From positions 620,001 through 684,000 of the forward strand of contig NZ_AUGD01000002.1 of the NCBI RefSeq assembly GCF_000426845.1: a stretch of DNA of 64,000 nt, written 5' to 3'. Origin of the DNA: Bradyrhizobium sp. in8p8 (lineage in GTDB: Bacteria > Pseudomonadota > Alphaproteobacteria > Rhizobiales > Xanthobacteraceae). Below the pieces are notes generated by a model, which searched no databases, was not told where the DNA came from, and worked only from the letters and a program-made list of their open reading frames with translations. Below, one piece after another: positions 24,996 to 36,661 of this stretch; the stretch's first letter is position 1, and each line of letters starts with the position of its first letter. A program made the translations under genes and the position numbers.

Positions 24996-25610
24996 ATGAA
25001 CACCTTGTCCAGCCTCTTCACCGCATCCGCCAGCGGCCAGCTCGGCATTCTGATGTCTGCGCTATCGGGCATCGCGACGGCGCTGGCGGTCGCGCTGGCC
25101 ATGACGGTGTACTTCCGCCTGAGCTATCGAACTTGGCGCGATGTCGCCCGGCATGGCCTGGCTGCGTTCGCTGCACTCGCCTTGTTCGCCTTTGCCGCCT
25201 ACGACATGCGCCACGCGGCGCTTGCTTATCTCGGCCTCAATCCGTCCAAGCCCGCCATCGAATTCGAGATCCGCATGCCGCGGGAGATGCTGGCGGCGGT
25301 CACCGACAGCCAGATCGAGCTGCACACCGATCGCAACCAGACCCTGGCGCTGGTCGATGGCGTGCGGGATCTTGCCGACGGGCGGGCGGTGCTGCGCGGC
25401 GCGGTGGCGCTCAACCACCGCACGGCCGACCGCGTCCTGGTCGTGAACCTGCCCGGCAAGGGCACGTTCGAATTCCGCCTGCGTCTGCCGGCGCAACCGC
25501 ATCGCTCCGAGCAGTTCGGTCCCTGGCATCTGGCCGACCGAATCGCATCGCCGCTCGCCGGCGCGGTCGCACCGCAGGACGGCTACACGATCCGCTACCG
25601 CGTGCTTTAA
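24996..25610 (+). CDS. Hypothetical protein with N-terminal membrane helices
   Basis: I do not recognise a family. The 204-residue protein has two hydrophobic helices (about 24-40 and 52-68), then a soluble beta-rich domain with repeated short strands (IEFEIRMPREML..., RAVLRGAVALN, GKGTFEFRLRLP). It could be an inner-membrane anchored periplasmic protein. The ATG at 24996 starts the unit. It is divergent from the MAPEG gene and 68 bases before the metallophosphoesterase in the same direction. Confidence 0.65.
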   Translation: MNTLSSLFTASASGQLGILMSALSGIATALAVALAMTVYFRLSYRTWRDVARHGLAAFAALALFAFAAYDMRHAALAYLGLNPSKPAIEFEIRMPREMLAAVTDSQIELHTDRNQTLALVDGVRDLADGRAVLRGAVALNHRTADRVLVVNLPGKGTFEFRLRLPAQPHRSEQFGPWHLADRIASPLAGAVAPQDGYTIRYRVL

Positions 25611-25678
25611 ACTTTGTTCGTCGCGATCCCACCTACGCCGTCATCGTTCCGACGCGCGGCCGCGGCTAGGATGGTCGC

Positions 25679-26518
25679 ATGCCCGAATTTCGCCTCACCC
25701 AGATTTCCGACACCCATCTCGGCCGGCGCTTTCCCGGCCTGATCGCCAACTTCGAGGCGATCGGCGACCACATCGACGCCGGCAGGCCCGACCTGGTCGT
25801 CAACACCGGCGACGTCTCGTTCGACGGGCCGACAAGCCGCGACGACGTCGAATTCGCGAAGGGCTTGCACGACGCGCTGCCCGTTTCCTGCCGCTATCTC
25901 CCCGGCAATCACGATATCGGCGACAATCCGACGACGATCGGTCCGGCGCCGAAGCCTCCGGTCAACGAGGCGCATCGCGGGCAGTTTTGCGAGATCATCG
26001 GCGAAGACCATTGGTCGTTCGAGGCCTGTGGCTGGCGCTTCATCGGCCTCAATTCTCTGGTGATGAACTCGGGGCTGCCTTTCGAGGCCCAGCAGTTCGA
26101 TTGGCTCGCCTCCGAGATTTCGCGCACGAACGGCGGGCCGGTCGCGCTGTTCCTGCACAAGCCGCTGTTTCTCAACCAGCCCGACGACCCCGAGACGCCG
26201 GAGACGTCGATCCGCTACGTGCCGCAGCCGGCGCGAGCGCGGCTGATCGAGATGTTCGGGAAGGTCGACTTGCGTCTGGTCGCCAGCGGCCACGTGCACC
26301 AGCGCCGCGACTTCACCTGGCGCCACACCCGCCACGTCTGGGCGCCGTCAGCGGGCTTCGTCATCAACGATAAGCGGCAGGACCGCATCGCGGTCAAGGA
26401 AGTCGGCCTCGTCGAATACCGCTTCCAGCCCGACAGTCTCGAGGTCCGACACGTCAGGGCGGCGGGCCAGCGCGATGTCGATATTGAGGAATTGCTTGCC
26501 CAGATGGGCGAGCAGTGA
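25679..26518 (+). CDS. Calcineurin-like metallophosphoesterase
   Basis: A 279-residue enzyme with all metal-binding motifs: D11-T-H13, G44-D45, G76-N-H-D79, FLHKP (H160) and GHVH (204-207). It would hydrolyse a phosphodiester or phosphomonoester with a dinuclear metal centre. The layout resembles the cyclic-nucleotide phosphodiesterase-like (CpdA/Icc) branch, but the substrate is not proven. It ends at the convergent small-protein gene, whose stop is at 26519. Confidence 0.9.
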   Translation: MPEFRLTQISDTHLGRRFPGLIANFEAIGDHIDAGRPDLVVNTGDVSFDGPTSRDDVEFAKGLHDALPVSCRYLPGNHDIGDNPTTIGPAPKPPVNEAHRGQFCEIIGEDHWSFEACGWRFIGLNSLVMNSGLPFEAQQFDWLASEISRTNGGPVALFLHKPLFLNQPDDPETPETSIRYVPQPARARLIEMFGKVDLRLVASGHVHQRRDFTWRHTRHVWAPSAGFVINDKRQDRIAVKEVGLVEYRFQPDSLEVRHVRAAGQRDVDIEELLAQMGEQ

Positions 26519-26812
26519 CTAAGCGACGCTCTTGAGATCCTGCTGGATCGCGGCGAGCAGGGATTGCAGCGCCTCGCTGTTCACGGGCTTGGCCTCGGTG
26601 CCGACTGGCTGAATACCAGCGGACTGCGCAGCTTTCACCGGACGCTTCGGAAACGGCGGTGGCGCGGGCATCGCGGCCGGCGTGAAATCGCCCTCCTCCT
26701 CCGTGTGCACGAACCTGCCATGGATGACGTCGTCGCGACGGCCCATGATGAACATGGTCGCCCAATAGCCGGCGGCCAGGAGGATTACGCAGAAAATACT
26801 GATCTCGAACAT
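26519..26812 (-). CDS. Hypothetical single-pass membrane protein
   Basis: A 97-residue protein with one N-terminal transmembrane helix (about 3-24) and a polar tail rich in Pro and Ala (PAAMPAPPPFPKRP at 45-58). No family is recognised. The start has AGGTGC 5 bases upstream. The last residue is next to the stop of the convergent metallophosphoesterase gene. The function is unknown. Confidence 0.68.
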   Translation of the reverse strand: MFEISIFCVILLAAGYWATMFIMGRRDDVIHGRFVHTEEEGDFTPAAMPAPPPFPKRPVKAAQSAGIQPVGTEAKPVNSEALQSLLAAIQQDLKSVA

Positions 26813-26981
26813 CGCAGCACCTAAAATATGCGCGATGATTCAATGCCTTCGTCGAACCGTCAACGAACAGGCGGTCACACCTGCGGTTTTTGCGGGCAGG
26901 TGTGACCATTTGGTGACTCTTTCTTAACCATCCCACGAGCCAGCTTGGCACGGAAGCACGTGAGACCTGGCCGATGTCGCG

Positions 26982-28004
26982 CTAAGCCTTGTCCGGTCCG
27001 ACGCGCACCAGCTGCTTGCCAAAATTGGCTCCCTTCAGCAGGCCGATGAACGCGCCCGGCGCACTCTCCAGGCCTTCGGTGACGAATTCCTTGTACTTGA
27101 CCTTACCCTCGCGGACCCAGGTCGACATGTCGCGCAGGAAGTCGCCATGGCGGGCGGCGAAGTCGGACACGATGAAGCCGCGGAACGTCAGCCGCTTGGT
27201 CAGGGTCGCGCGCATCAGGCTCGCGGCCCATTTCGGCGGCTTGGCCTCGGTGTCGTTGTAATGGGCGATGAGGCCGCAGACCGGCACACGCGCGAACGGA
27301 TTGAGCAGCGGGAAGACCGCCTCGAACACGGCGCCGCCGACATTCTCGAAGTAGACGTCGATGCCCTTGGGGCAGGCGTCCTTGAGCTTGGCGGCGAGAT
27401 CGGGATCGCGGTGATCGATGCAGGCATCGAAGCCGAGTTCCTTCACGACGTAGTCGCACTTGTCCTTGCCGCCGGCGATGCCGACCGCGCGGGCGCCCTT
27501 GATCCTGGCGATCTGGCCCACCGCGGAGCCGACCGCGCCAGAAGCGCCGGCAACGACGACGGTCTCGCCGGGTTGCGGCTTGCCGATGTCGAGCAGACCC
27601 GTATAGGCAGTCATGCCGGGCATGCCGAGCACGCCGATGGAGGTCGAGATCGGACCGAGCTTGGGATCGACCTTGATCAGGCCCTTCCCGTTCGAGATCG
27701 CATGGGTCTGCCATCCCGAGCGGATGCGCACGATGTCGCCGACTGCGAAATCGGGATTGTTGGACGCCGCGACTTCGCTGACCGCCTCGCCTTCCATCAC
27801 CCCGCCGACCGGCACCGGAGCTGCGTAGGACGGCCCCTCGCTCATGCGCCCCCGCATGTAGGGATCGAGCGACAGCCAGATCGTGCGCAGCAGGACCTCG
27901 CCCGGCCCCGGCGTCGGAACAGCGAATTCCTCCAGGCGAAAATCAGACGGCTTGGGTTCGCCGACGGGACGTGCGGCGAGAACGATGCGTTTGCCTTGGG
28001 ACAT
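26982..28004 (-). CDS. Zinc-free NADP-dependent oxidoreductase (prostaglandin/2-alkenal reductase type)
   Basis: A 340-residue medium-chain reductase of the leukotriene B4 dehydrogenase/CurA branch. SLDPYMRGRMSEGPSY near the N-terminus is diagnostic, and the nucleotide site is VVVAGASGAVGSAVGQIAR with NADP-binding GGKDKC after it. There are no zinc ligands. It reduces the C=C bond of enones or alkenals. The ATG at 28004 has GGAGGAAGC directly upstream; the frame is open to 28355 but that part crosses a palindromic repeat, so I exclude it. Confidence 0.9.
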   Translation of the reverse strand: MSQGKRIVLAARPVGEPKPSDFRLEEFAVPTPGPGEVLLRTIWLSLDPYMRGRMSEGPSYAAPVPVGGVMEGEAVSEVAASNNPDFAVGDIVRIRSGWQTHAISNGKGLIKVDPKLGPISTSIGVLGMPGMTAYTGLLDIGKPQPGETVVVAGASGAVGSAVGQIARIKGARAVGIAGGKDKCDYVVKELGFDACIDHRDPDLAAKLKDACPKGIDVYFENVGGAVFEAVFPLLNPFARVPVCGLIAHYNDTEAKPPKWAASLMRATLTKRLTFRGFIVSDFAARHGDFLRDMSTWVREGKVKYKEFVTEGLESAPGAFIGLLKGANFGKQLVRVGPDKA

Positions 28005-28102
28005 GCTTCCTCCGAATTGTGTTTCGGCGCGAACGGAAGCGGAGGCGGAGCGGCGCGTCAACACAAAAGCGGTGGAGTTTAGTGACGTTTCGACACGCGC
28101 AT

Positions 28103-28149
28103 CTCTCGCGTCCCGGACGCGGTGCTGCGCCGCGTCCGGGGCACGAGAG
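28103..28149. repeat. Large palindromic repeat between divergent genes
   Basis: Inner arms CCCGGACGCGG (28112-28122) and CCGCGTCCGGG (28130-28140) are perfect, and outer arms CTCTCG (28103-28108) and CGAGAG (28144-28149) extend the stem. It lies in a 305-bp divergent intergenic region, so it is not a terminator of either gene. No other structure was seen there. Confidence 0.7.
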
Positions 28150-28309
28150 GGAACGCGACCGGCGCCATCCTTCGTTAGAATTTTAAGCGGCGAATTAGGG
28201 CCGTGATCACCCCACCAGTCTAGGGTGCACGAGAGAGACCACCTCGCCTCTGCCGTGCACAGCGGCGTTGCCAAAGAGATCAACATCCAAAACGAAAATT
28301 GGACAGGAA

Positions 28310-28774
28310 ATGACATCGCTGAGGCAGCAGATCGGGCAAATGGGTCTCGCAGCAACGAAGAGCATGGCTTGGAAAGTCACGGCCGCCCTGGCGTCCTTTC
28401 CGGTCCTGATCTTTGCGATCGGCCCGGTGCTCTCGGCGTGGTTCGCTGACGACACCCCTAATCTCGGTGAGGCGGCACATTATCTCGCAGGTTTTGCTCT
28501 CCTCTTCCTGCCAACGTGGATCGCGCTCTTTCTCAGTCACCCCTGCGTTTTGTTTATCTACCTGTTGAATTTCCTGGCCTTCGTGACGTCTCTGCTCTGC
28601 CTCGCCGGCATAACCGTCAACAGCTGGGTCAGCCTCGACGGCCAAGCGCTGTGGGCAGTCCTGGCGACGCCCGTTGCGCTGATCTGGTCGCTGATGAACA
28701 GCAAGCGACCGGATGCGGCGAAGCTGAATGACTCGGCTCCGCCGATCCCATCACATGGCGTTGCGTCGGCGTAA
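28310..28774 (+). CDS. Hypothetical small membrane protein
   Basis: A 154-residue protein with about four hydrophobic helices (about 22-45, 50-75, 78-100, 105-122). The central HYLAGFALLFLPTWIALFLSHPCVLFIYLLNFLAFVTSL region faintly resembles superinfection-immunity-type (Imm superinfection) membrane proteins, but the match is weak and by eye. ACAGGAA precedes the ATG at 28310. It ends at the stop of the convergent guaB gene. The function is unknown. Confidence 0.6.
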   Translation: MTSLRQQIGQMGLAATKSMAWKVTAALASFPVLIFAIGPVLSAWFADDTPNLGEAAHYLAGFALLFLPTWIALFLSHPCVLFIYLLNFLAFVTSLLCLAGITVNSWVSLDGQALWAVLATPVALIWSLMNSKRPDAAKLNDSAPPIPSHGVASA

Positions 28775-30683
<1,909 letters not shown>

Positions 30684-32174
30684 ATGGTCGACAAGCAACG
30701 CGTCATTCCGCTGATCGTGGCCACTGCTCTCTTCATGGAGAACATGGATTCCACTGTCATCGCCACTTCGCTGCCGGCGATCGCCGCCGACATCGGCACC
30801 AGCCCGCTGACGCTGAAGCTCGCGATCACGTCCTATCTTCTATCCCTCGCGGTGTTCATCCCGGCGAGCGGCTGGACCGCCGATCGGTTCGGGGCGCGGA
30901 TGGTGTTCGCGATCGCGGTCGGTGTGTTCATGGTCGGCTCGGTCGGTTGCGCGCTCTCGACCTCGGTCACCGACTTCGTGTTCGCGCGCATCCTGCAGGG
31001 CATGGGCGGGGCGATGATGACACCGGTCGGGCGCCTCGTGCTGCTGCGCTCGGTCGACAAGAGCGCGCTGGTCAATGCGATGGCCTGGGTCACCGTCCCC
31101 GCCCTCATCGGCCCCGTGATCGGACCGCCGCTCGGCGGCTTCATCACGACCTACGCATCCTGGCACTGGATCTTCCTGATCAACATCCCGATCGGGTTGC
31201 TCGGCATCTTCATGGCGCTGCGCTACATCGATCCCATCAAGAGCGAGGAACGCGAGCCGTTCGATCTCTATGGCATGGTGCTCGCGGGCATCGGCCTCGC
31301 GGGTATCGCCTTCGGCCTGTCGGTTGCCGGTCTCAACCTGTTGCCCTGGAGCACGGTTGCCGCGTTGATCGCAGGTGGTGCGATCTCGATGACGCTCTAC
31401 GTCATTCACGCGCGGCGCACCGGGTCGCCCGTGCTGGATTTTTCGCTTCTGAGGCTGCCGACGCTGCGGGCGGCCGTGTTGGGCGGCTTCCTGTTCCGGC
31501 TCGGTATCGGCGCACTGCCTTTCCTGCTGCCGCTGCTGATGCAGATCGGTTTCGGCCTCTCGCCGTTCCATTCGGGTCTCGTCACCTTTGCCTCCTCGTT
31601 AGGAGCCATGGGAATGAAGACGCTGGCGGCGCGGATCATCCGCACCTTCGGCTTCCGCAACCTGATGACGGTGAATGCGATCATCAGCGCCTTCTTCCTC
31701 GGCGTCTGCGCCCTGTTCACGGTGACGACGCCGCTGCTCATCATCATGGTCATCCTGGTGGTCGGCGGCTTCTTCCGCTCGCTGGAGTTCACCGCGATCA
31801 ACACGGTGGCCTATGCCGAGGTCGAGACCGCGCAGATGAGCCGCGCCACGACGCTCGTCAGCGTCAACCAGCAGCTGGCGGTCTCCGCGGGCGTCGCGCT
31901 CGGTGCGGCCTGCGTCGAGACGACGATGTGGTTCAGTCATGTCAGCGAGCTCAACGCCACCGTGTTCGCGCCGGCTTTCGTCGTGGTCGCGCTGGCCTCG
32001 GCGGCGTCCAGCTGGTTCTTCTGGCAGATGCCCGCCGATGCCGGCCACGAGATCTCCGGCCGAAAGGCGGTCGAGATCGCCAGCCGCAAGGGCGCGGGCA
32101 AGGGTGCCGAGAAGGCGGCGGTCAAGGCGGCGTCGGAGGATACGCAGGACGTGCGGGATCAGCGGCTGGGGTAG
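30684..32174 (+). CDS. MFS exporter, DHA2 (14-helix) type
   Basis: The 496-residue protein has 13-14 transmembrane helices. The motif at helix 1, LFMENMDSTVIATSLPAIA, is typical of EmrB/QacA-type DHA2 drug:H+ antiporters (usually LDxTIVNVALP). The loop 2-3 motif GWTADRFGARMVF and the helix 5 motif C-like WVTVPALIGPVIGPPLGG are also present. It likely exports toxic or hydrophobic compounds, but no regulator or EmrA-like partner gene is adjacent. No clear ribosome site precedes the ATG at 30684. Confidence 0.9.
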   Translation: MVDKQRVIPLIVATALFMENMDSTVIATSLPAIAADIGTSPLTLKLAITSYLLSLAVFIPASGWTADRFGARMVFAIAVGVFMVGSVGCALSTSVTDFVFARILQGMGGAMMTPVGRLVLLRSVDKSALVNAMAWVTVPALIGPVIGPPLGGFITTYASWHWIFLINIPIGLLGIFMALRYIDPIKSEEREPFDLYGMVLAGIGLAGIAFGLSVAGLNLLPWSTVAALIAGGAISMTLYVIHARRTGSPVLDFSLLRLPTLRAAVLGGFLFRLGIGALPFLLPLLMQIGFGLSPFHSGLVTFASSLGAMGMKTLAARIIRTFGFRNLMTVNAIISAFFLGVCALFTVTTPLLIIMVILVVGGFFRSLEFTAINTVAYAEVETAQMSRATTLVSVNQQLAVSAGVALGAACVETTMWFSHVSELNATVFAPAFVVVALASAASSWFFWQMPADAGHEISGRKAVEIASRKGAGKGAEKAAVKAASEDTQDVRDQRLG

Positions 32175-32195
32175 CGCAGTCCCTGTAGCTTGCGG

Positions 32196-32882
32196 CTACG
32201 CCGTTTCCCCGCCCCGAAACCCCGTCGCCAGCACGTAGCGTTCCGAGGAATCCTGCCGGCTCGCCGCCGGCTTGACGTGGCGCACCGCTGCAAAATCGCG
32301 TTTGAGCTGGGCGAGCAGGTCGGCATCGGCGCCGCTCTGGAACGTCTTGGCGAGGAACGTGCCGCCCGGCTTGAGCACATCGCGGGCAAACGCAGCCGCG
32401 GTCTCGACCAGGCCGACGATGCGGAGCTGGTCGGTCTTGCGGTGTCCGGTCGTGTTGGCGGCCATGTCGGACATCACGACATCGGCCTTGCCGCCGAGCA
32501 TCGCGGTGAGCTTGTCGGGGGCATCATTGTCCATGAAATCGAGCTGCGCGAAATCGACGCCGGGAATCTCGGGCATCTCCAACAGATCGATGGCGACGAC
32601 CTTGCCCTTGCCCTCCGTCGAGCCGACGCGCTTGGCCGCGATCTGACTCCAGCCCCCCGGCGCGGCGCCGAGATCGACCACGGCCATGCCGGGTTTCAAC
32701 AGCCGATACTTGTCATCGATCTCGAGGAGCTTGAAAGCCGCGCGCGAGCGATAGCCGGCTGCCTTGGCCTTGGCGACATAGGGATCATTGAGCTGCCGCT
32801 CCAGCCACAGCTTCGACGACAGTTTGCGCTTGCCGCCGGTCTTGACCTGGACGTGCAAGCGGCCGGTGGTGTCCTTGGCCAT
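32196..32882 (-). CDS. rlmE: 23S rRNA (uridine-2'-O) methyltransferase RlmE/FtsJ
   Basis: A 228-residue Rossmann methyltransferase. The FtsJ signature is complete: [17 protein letters not shown] with the catalytic Lys, the SAM loop [15 protein letters not shown], the catalytic Asp in [17 protein letters not shown], and a second Lys in [12 protein letters not shown]. It methylates U2552 of 23S rRNA. It begins 1 base after the stop of the Ppx/GppA gene, so the two are co-transcribed. Confidence 0.96.
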   Translation of the reverse strand: MAKDTTGRLHVQVKTGGKRKLSSKLWLERQLNDPYVAKAKAAGYRSRAAFKLLEIDDKYRLLKPGMAVVDLGAAPGGWSQIAAKRVGSTEGKGKVVAIDLLEMPEIPGVDFAQLDFMDNDAPDKLTAMLGGKADVVMSDMAANTTGHRKTDQLRIVGLVETAAAFARDVLKPGGTFLAKTFQSGADADLLAQLKRDFAAVRHVKPAASRQDSSERYVLATGFRGGETA

Positions 32883-32883
32883 G

Positions 32884-33957
32884 TCACCAGCTCCTGAGCG
32901 CGCCGTCCTCGCGCATCATCTCGACCAGCATGCCCTCGCGCAGGCCGCGGTCGGCAACGCGCAGGCGCGGCAGCGGAAAGGCGCGCCGGATGGCATCGAG
33001 GATGGCGCAGCCGGCCAGCACGAGATCGGCGCGCTCGACGCTGATGCAGCTGTTGGCGGCGCGCTCCTCGTAGCTCATGCCCAGCAGCTTGCTGATGGTC
33101 GCGGTGATGTCGGCGTCGTTCATCCAGATGCTGTCGATGCGGCGCCGGTCGTAGCGGGCGAGATTGAGGTGAATGCCGGCGAGCGTCGTCACCGTGCCCG
33201 ACGTGCCGAGCAGATGCATGTCGGCGAGCTCGCGACCGTGCTCTTCTGCGAACGGCGCGACATGGCTGGCGACCTCCTGCTCCATCGCGGCATAGATCCC
33301 GGGCGTCACGTCCCGACCGCCGAACTGCTCGGCGAGCGTGACCACACCGTAGGGAATCGACATCCAGGCCTTGATGCGCGGTTCCGGATCTGCGGGATCG
33401 CGCTCGATCCGCACCAGCTCCGTCGAGCCGCCGCCGATGTCGAACAGGATCGCGCCGCGTCCTCTGGGATCGATCAGCGGCGAGCAGCCGAGCACGGCGA
33501 GCGCGGCTTCGGTCTCGCGGTCGATCACCTCGAGCTCGATGCCGGTCTCGGCGGCAACGCGGCTGCGAAAACCCTCCGCGTTCGAGGCCGCGCGGCAGGC
33601 CTCGGTCGCGATCAGCCGCAACCGCCGCGCCTTCCGCAGATTGATCTTGTCGCGGCAGATGCTGAGCGCCGCGATGGCGCGCTCGATCGCAGCTTCGCTG
33701 ATGCACCCCGTCGCCGAGACCCCTTCGCCGAGCCGGATGATGCGCGAGAAGGAATCGACCACGCGAAAACCGTCCTGGGTCGGACAGGCAATCAGCAGTC
33801 TGCAATTGTTGGTGCCGAGGTCCAGCGCCGCATAGACGCCGGTTCCCGCCGCCTGTGCGGGGATGGAAGGTTTGGTGGCCAACGCCACCGCCGCCATCGA
33901 CCCCTCCAGCTCGCCGTGCGGCCCATGGCCGTCACCGAGCCGCGTGTGGTCATTCAT
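32884..33957 (-). CDS. Ppx/GppA family exopolyphosphatase/pppGpp phosphatase
   Basis: A 357-residue ASKHA-fold phosphatase. The first phosphate loop is [16 protein letters not shown] near residues 27-42, and the second is [16 protein letters not shown]. It lacks the HD-like C-terminal domain of E. coli Ppx (513 residues), as is common in alphaproteobacteria. It would hydrolyse polyphosphate or pppGpp. The ATG at 33957 has GGAAAG 8 bases upstream. It is the upstream partner of rlmE (1-base gap) and divergent from the CoxL-like gene. Confidence 0.93.
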   Translation of the reverse strand: MNDHTRLGDGHGPHGELEGSMAAVALATKPSIPAQAAGTGVYAALDLGTNNCRLLIACPTQDGFRVVDSFSRIIRLGEGVSATGCISEAAIERAIAALSICRDKINLRKARRLRLIATEACRAASNAEGFRSRVAAETGIELEVIDRETEAALAVLGCSPLIDPRGRGAILFDIGGGSTELVRIERDPADPEPRIKAWMSIPYGVVTLAEQFGGRDVTPGIYAAMEQEVASHVAPFAEEHGRELADMHLLGTSGTVTTLAGIHLNLARYDRRRIDSIWMNDADITATISKLLGMSYEERAANSCISVERADLVLAGCAILDAIRRAFPLPRLRVADRGLREGMLVEMMREDGALRSW

Positions 33958-34166
33958 ACAAACTGTCTTTCCGCGGCCAATCTGGCCGGTCTGGAATTGA
34001 TTTTTCGCTTGAAACATTAGCAGCGCGGCAGGCCTGCGCAACAACGCATCACATGGGACCATGCCCATTCGTGCGTTGTCGTGAACGGGGGCGTGGGTTA
34101 TCTGAGAGAGGTCCGGTGCCCTGCTGCCGCGAAAATGCGCAAATGCCGGTTTTTCAGGTCAATTCC

Positions 34167-36539
34167 ATGCAAGAACACACCAAATCGACCACGCTCGAGA
34201 ACGCTATTGCACTGCAAAAGTACGGCGTCGGACAACCGGTCCGCCGGAAGGAGGACGACACGCTGGTGCGCGGCAAGGGCCGCTACACCGACGATTTCAA
34301 CCTGCCGGGCCAGGCCTATGCCGTGGTCGTCCGCTCCACCCATGCCCATGGCGTCATTCGTGGGATCGGCATCGAGGCCGCCAAGGCGATGCCGGGCGTG
34401 CTGGGGGTATGGACCGGGAAAGATCTCGATGCCGCCGGCTACGGCCCCTTCACCTGCGGCCTGCCCCTGAAGAGCCGTGACGGCTCGCCCCTGCGCCAGA
34501 CCAACCGCCAGCCGCTCGCGACCGACAAGGTCCGCTTCGTCGGCGATCCCGTCGCCTTCGTTGTCGCAGAGACGCTGGCACAGGCGCGTGATGCGGCCGA
34601 GGCGGTCGAGCTCGATATCGAGCCGCTGCCCGCGGTGACTGATCCTGAGGAAGCTTCCAGGCCCGGCGCGCCGCAGCTTTACGACCACATCCCCAACAAC
34701 GTGGCGCTCGACTATCATTATGGCGACACGGAGAAGGTGAACGCCGCTTTTGCCAGCGCCGCTCATGTGACCAAGCTCGACATCGAGAACACCCGTGTCG
34801 CCGTGGTCTCGATGGAGCCGCGCGTCGGTCTTGCCTCCTATGACAAGAAGACCGAGCGCTACACGCTTCAGGTGCCGACGCAAGGCGTGGCCGGCAACCG
34901 CACCAATCTCGCCAAGAACTTGAAAGTGCCGAACGAGAAGGTTCGCATCCTCACCGCCAATGTCGGCGGCTCCTTCGGCATGAAGAACATCAACTATCCG
35001 GAATATATGTGCATCCTTTACGCGGCCAAGACGCTGGGCCGCCCGGTGAAATGGCTCGATGAACGCTCGACCGCCTTCCTCTCCGACAGCCATGGCCGTG
35101 CGCAGAAGATCCATGCCGAGCTCGCGCTCGATGCCGACGGGCATTTCCTCGCGGCGAAGCTTTCCGGTTATGGCAATCTCGGCGCCTACATCACCGGCGT
35201 TGCGCCGGGCCCGCTCTCGCTCAACACCGGCAAGAATTTTTCCAGCGTCTATCGCACGCCGCTGATGGCCGTCGACATCAAGGTGGTGCTCACCAACACC
35301 ACGTTGATGGGCGCCTATCGCGGCGCCGGCCGGCCCGAGGCGAACTACTACATGGAACGCCTGATCGACCGCGCCGCCGACGAGATGGGCATCGACCGGC
35401 TGGCCTTGCGCAAGCGCAACTTCATCAAGCCGAACCAGATCCCGTTCGCGGCCTCCTCCGGTGTCACCTATGACAGCGGCGACTTCCAGGCCGTATTCAA
35501 CAAGGCGCTCGAAATCTCCGACCACGAGAATTTCGCCAAGCGCAAGAAGGAAAGCAGGAAGGCCGGCAAGCTGCGCGGCATCGCGGTCGGTTCCTATCTC
35601 GAGGTCACGGCGCCGCCGAGCCCCGAGCTGGGCAAGATCGTGTTCGACGCCGACGGCACCGTGCAGCTCATCACCGGCACGCTCGACTATGGCCAGGGCC
35701 ATGCCACGCCGTTCGCGCAGGTGCTGAGCGCGCAATTGGGGGTGCCCTTCGACAGCATCAAGCTGGTGCAGGGCGACAGCGACATCGTGCACACCGGCAA
35801 CGGCACCGGCGGCTCGCGCTCGATCATGGCGAGCGGCCAGGCCATCGTTGGCGCGGCAAAGCTGGTCATCGAGAAAGGCAAGCGCGCTGCGGCGCATATG
35901 CTCGAAGCGTCCGAGGCCGACATCGAATTCGCCGATGGCAGGTTCACGATCGCGGGCACCGATCGCAGCATCGACATCATGGAGCTGGCCAAGAAACTGC
36001 ATGACGGCAAGGTGCCGGAGGGCGTGCCTGATACGCTCGACGTCGATCACACCAGCGAACCGATCGCCTCCGCATTCCCGAACGGCTGCCACGTCGCCGA
36101 GGTCGAGATCGATCCCGAGACCGGCGTGGTGCAGATCGTGCGCTACAGCGCGGTCAACGATTTCGGCACGGTGATCAACCCGATGCTGGTCGCGGGCCAG
36201 CTCCATGGCGGCGTGGTCCAAGGCATCGGCCAGGCGCTGATGGAGCATGTCCGCTACGACGAGAGCGGCCAGCCGATCACGGGCTCGTTGATGGATTACG
36301 CCCTGCCACGCGCCGAGGACGTGCCGAACATGACCGTCGGCGACCACCCGGTGCCGGCCACGACCAATCCGCTCGGCAGCAAGGGCTGCGGCGAAGCCGG
36401 TTGCGCCGGCAGCCTGTCGACGGTGGTGAACGCCGTGATCGATGCGCTGTCCGAGTACGGCATCAAGCACATTGACATGCCGCTGACCCCCGAGCGCGTG
36501 TGGCGCGCGATCCAGGAGGCGAAGGCCAAGGCGGCGTAA
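34167..36539 (+). CDS. Xanthine dehydrogenase-family molybdopterin-binding large subunit (CoxL-like, form II type)
   Basis: The 790-residue protein is the large, Mo-cofactor-binding subunit of a xanthine oxidase/CO dehydrogenase-type enzyme. The active-site loop reads GAYRGAGRPEA (382-392), the form II pattern; true CO dehydrogenases have a Cys here (AYRCSFR). The catalytic base is E743 in GCGEAGCAG. Substrates of this branch are mostly unknown (purines, aldehydes, N-heterocycles). The FAD (CoxM) and 2Fe-2S (CoxS) subunit genes are not in the neighbourhood, which is odd. I chose the ATG at 34167 (AGGTC 8 bases upstream); an in-frame ATG at 34143 is possible. Confidence 0.9.
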   Translation: MQEHTKSTTLENAIALQKYGVGQPVRRKEDDTLVRGKGRYTDDFNLPGQAYAVVVRSTHAHGVIRGIGIEAAKAMPGVLGVWTGKDLDAAGYGPFTCGLPLKSRDGSPLRQTNRQPLATDKVRFVGDPVAFVVAETLAQARDAAEAVELDIEPLPAVTDPEEASRPGAPQLYDHIPNNVALDYHYGDTEKVNAAFASAAHVTKLDIENTRVAVVSMEPRVGLASYDKKTERYTLQVPTQGVAGNRTNLAKNLKVPNEKVRILTANVGGSFGMKNINYPEYMCILYAAKTLGRPVKWLDERSTAFLSDSHGRAQKIHAELALDADGHFLAAKLSGYGNLGAYITGVAPGPLSLNTGKNFSSVYRTPLMAVDIKVVLTNTTLMGAYRGAGRPEANYYMERLIDRAADEMGIDRLALRKRNFIKPNQIPFAASSGVTYDSGDFQAVFNKALEISDHENFAKRKKESRKAGKLRGIAVGSYLEVTAPPSPELGKIVFDADGTVQLITGTLDYGQGHATPFAQVLSAQLGVPFDSIKLVQGDSDIVHTGNGTGGSRSIMASGQAIVGAAKLVIEKGKRAAAHMLEASEADIEFADGRFTIAGTDRSIDIMELAKKLHDGKVPEGVPDTLDVDHTSEPIASAFPNGCHVAEVEIDPETGVVQIVRYSAVNDFGTVINPMLVAGQLHGGVVQGIGQALMEHVRYDESGQPITGSLMDYALPRAEDVPNMTVGDHPVPATTNPLGSKGCGEAGCAGSLSTVVNAVIDALSEYGIKHIDMPLTPERVWRAIQEAKAKAA

Positions 36540-36548
36540 GGGTGGATT

Positions 36549-36654
36549 CGTCGTTCCGGGGCGATGCAACGCATCGAACTACGGTGCGCACCTTGCGCAC
36601 CTGAGAACCTCGAGATTCCGGGTTCGGTCCTCGCGGACCGCCCCGGAATGACAG
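36549..36654. repeat. Palindromic repeat, family B
   Basis: It starts with cgtcgttccgggg and ends with ccccggaatgacag, with an internal gcgcaccttgcgcac hairpin. It lies between convergent genes 36539 and 36662. Confidence 0.6.
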
Positions 36655-36661
36655 TCAACAC

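Noticed and set aside
34167..36539. True carbon monoxide dehydrogenase
   Set aside because: The Cys of AYRCSFR is absent (AYRGAGR), so form I CODH activity is unlikely.
34098..36569. Open frame of about 820 codons on the minus strand
   Set aside because: It is the complement of the well-supported CoxL-like gene; composition is Arg/His/Asp-rich with no family motif. Such shadows are common at high GC.
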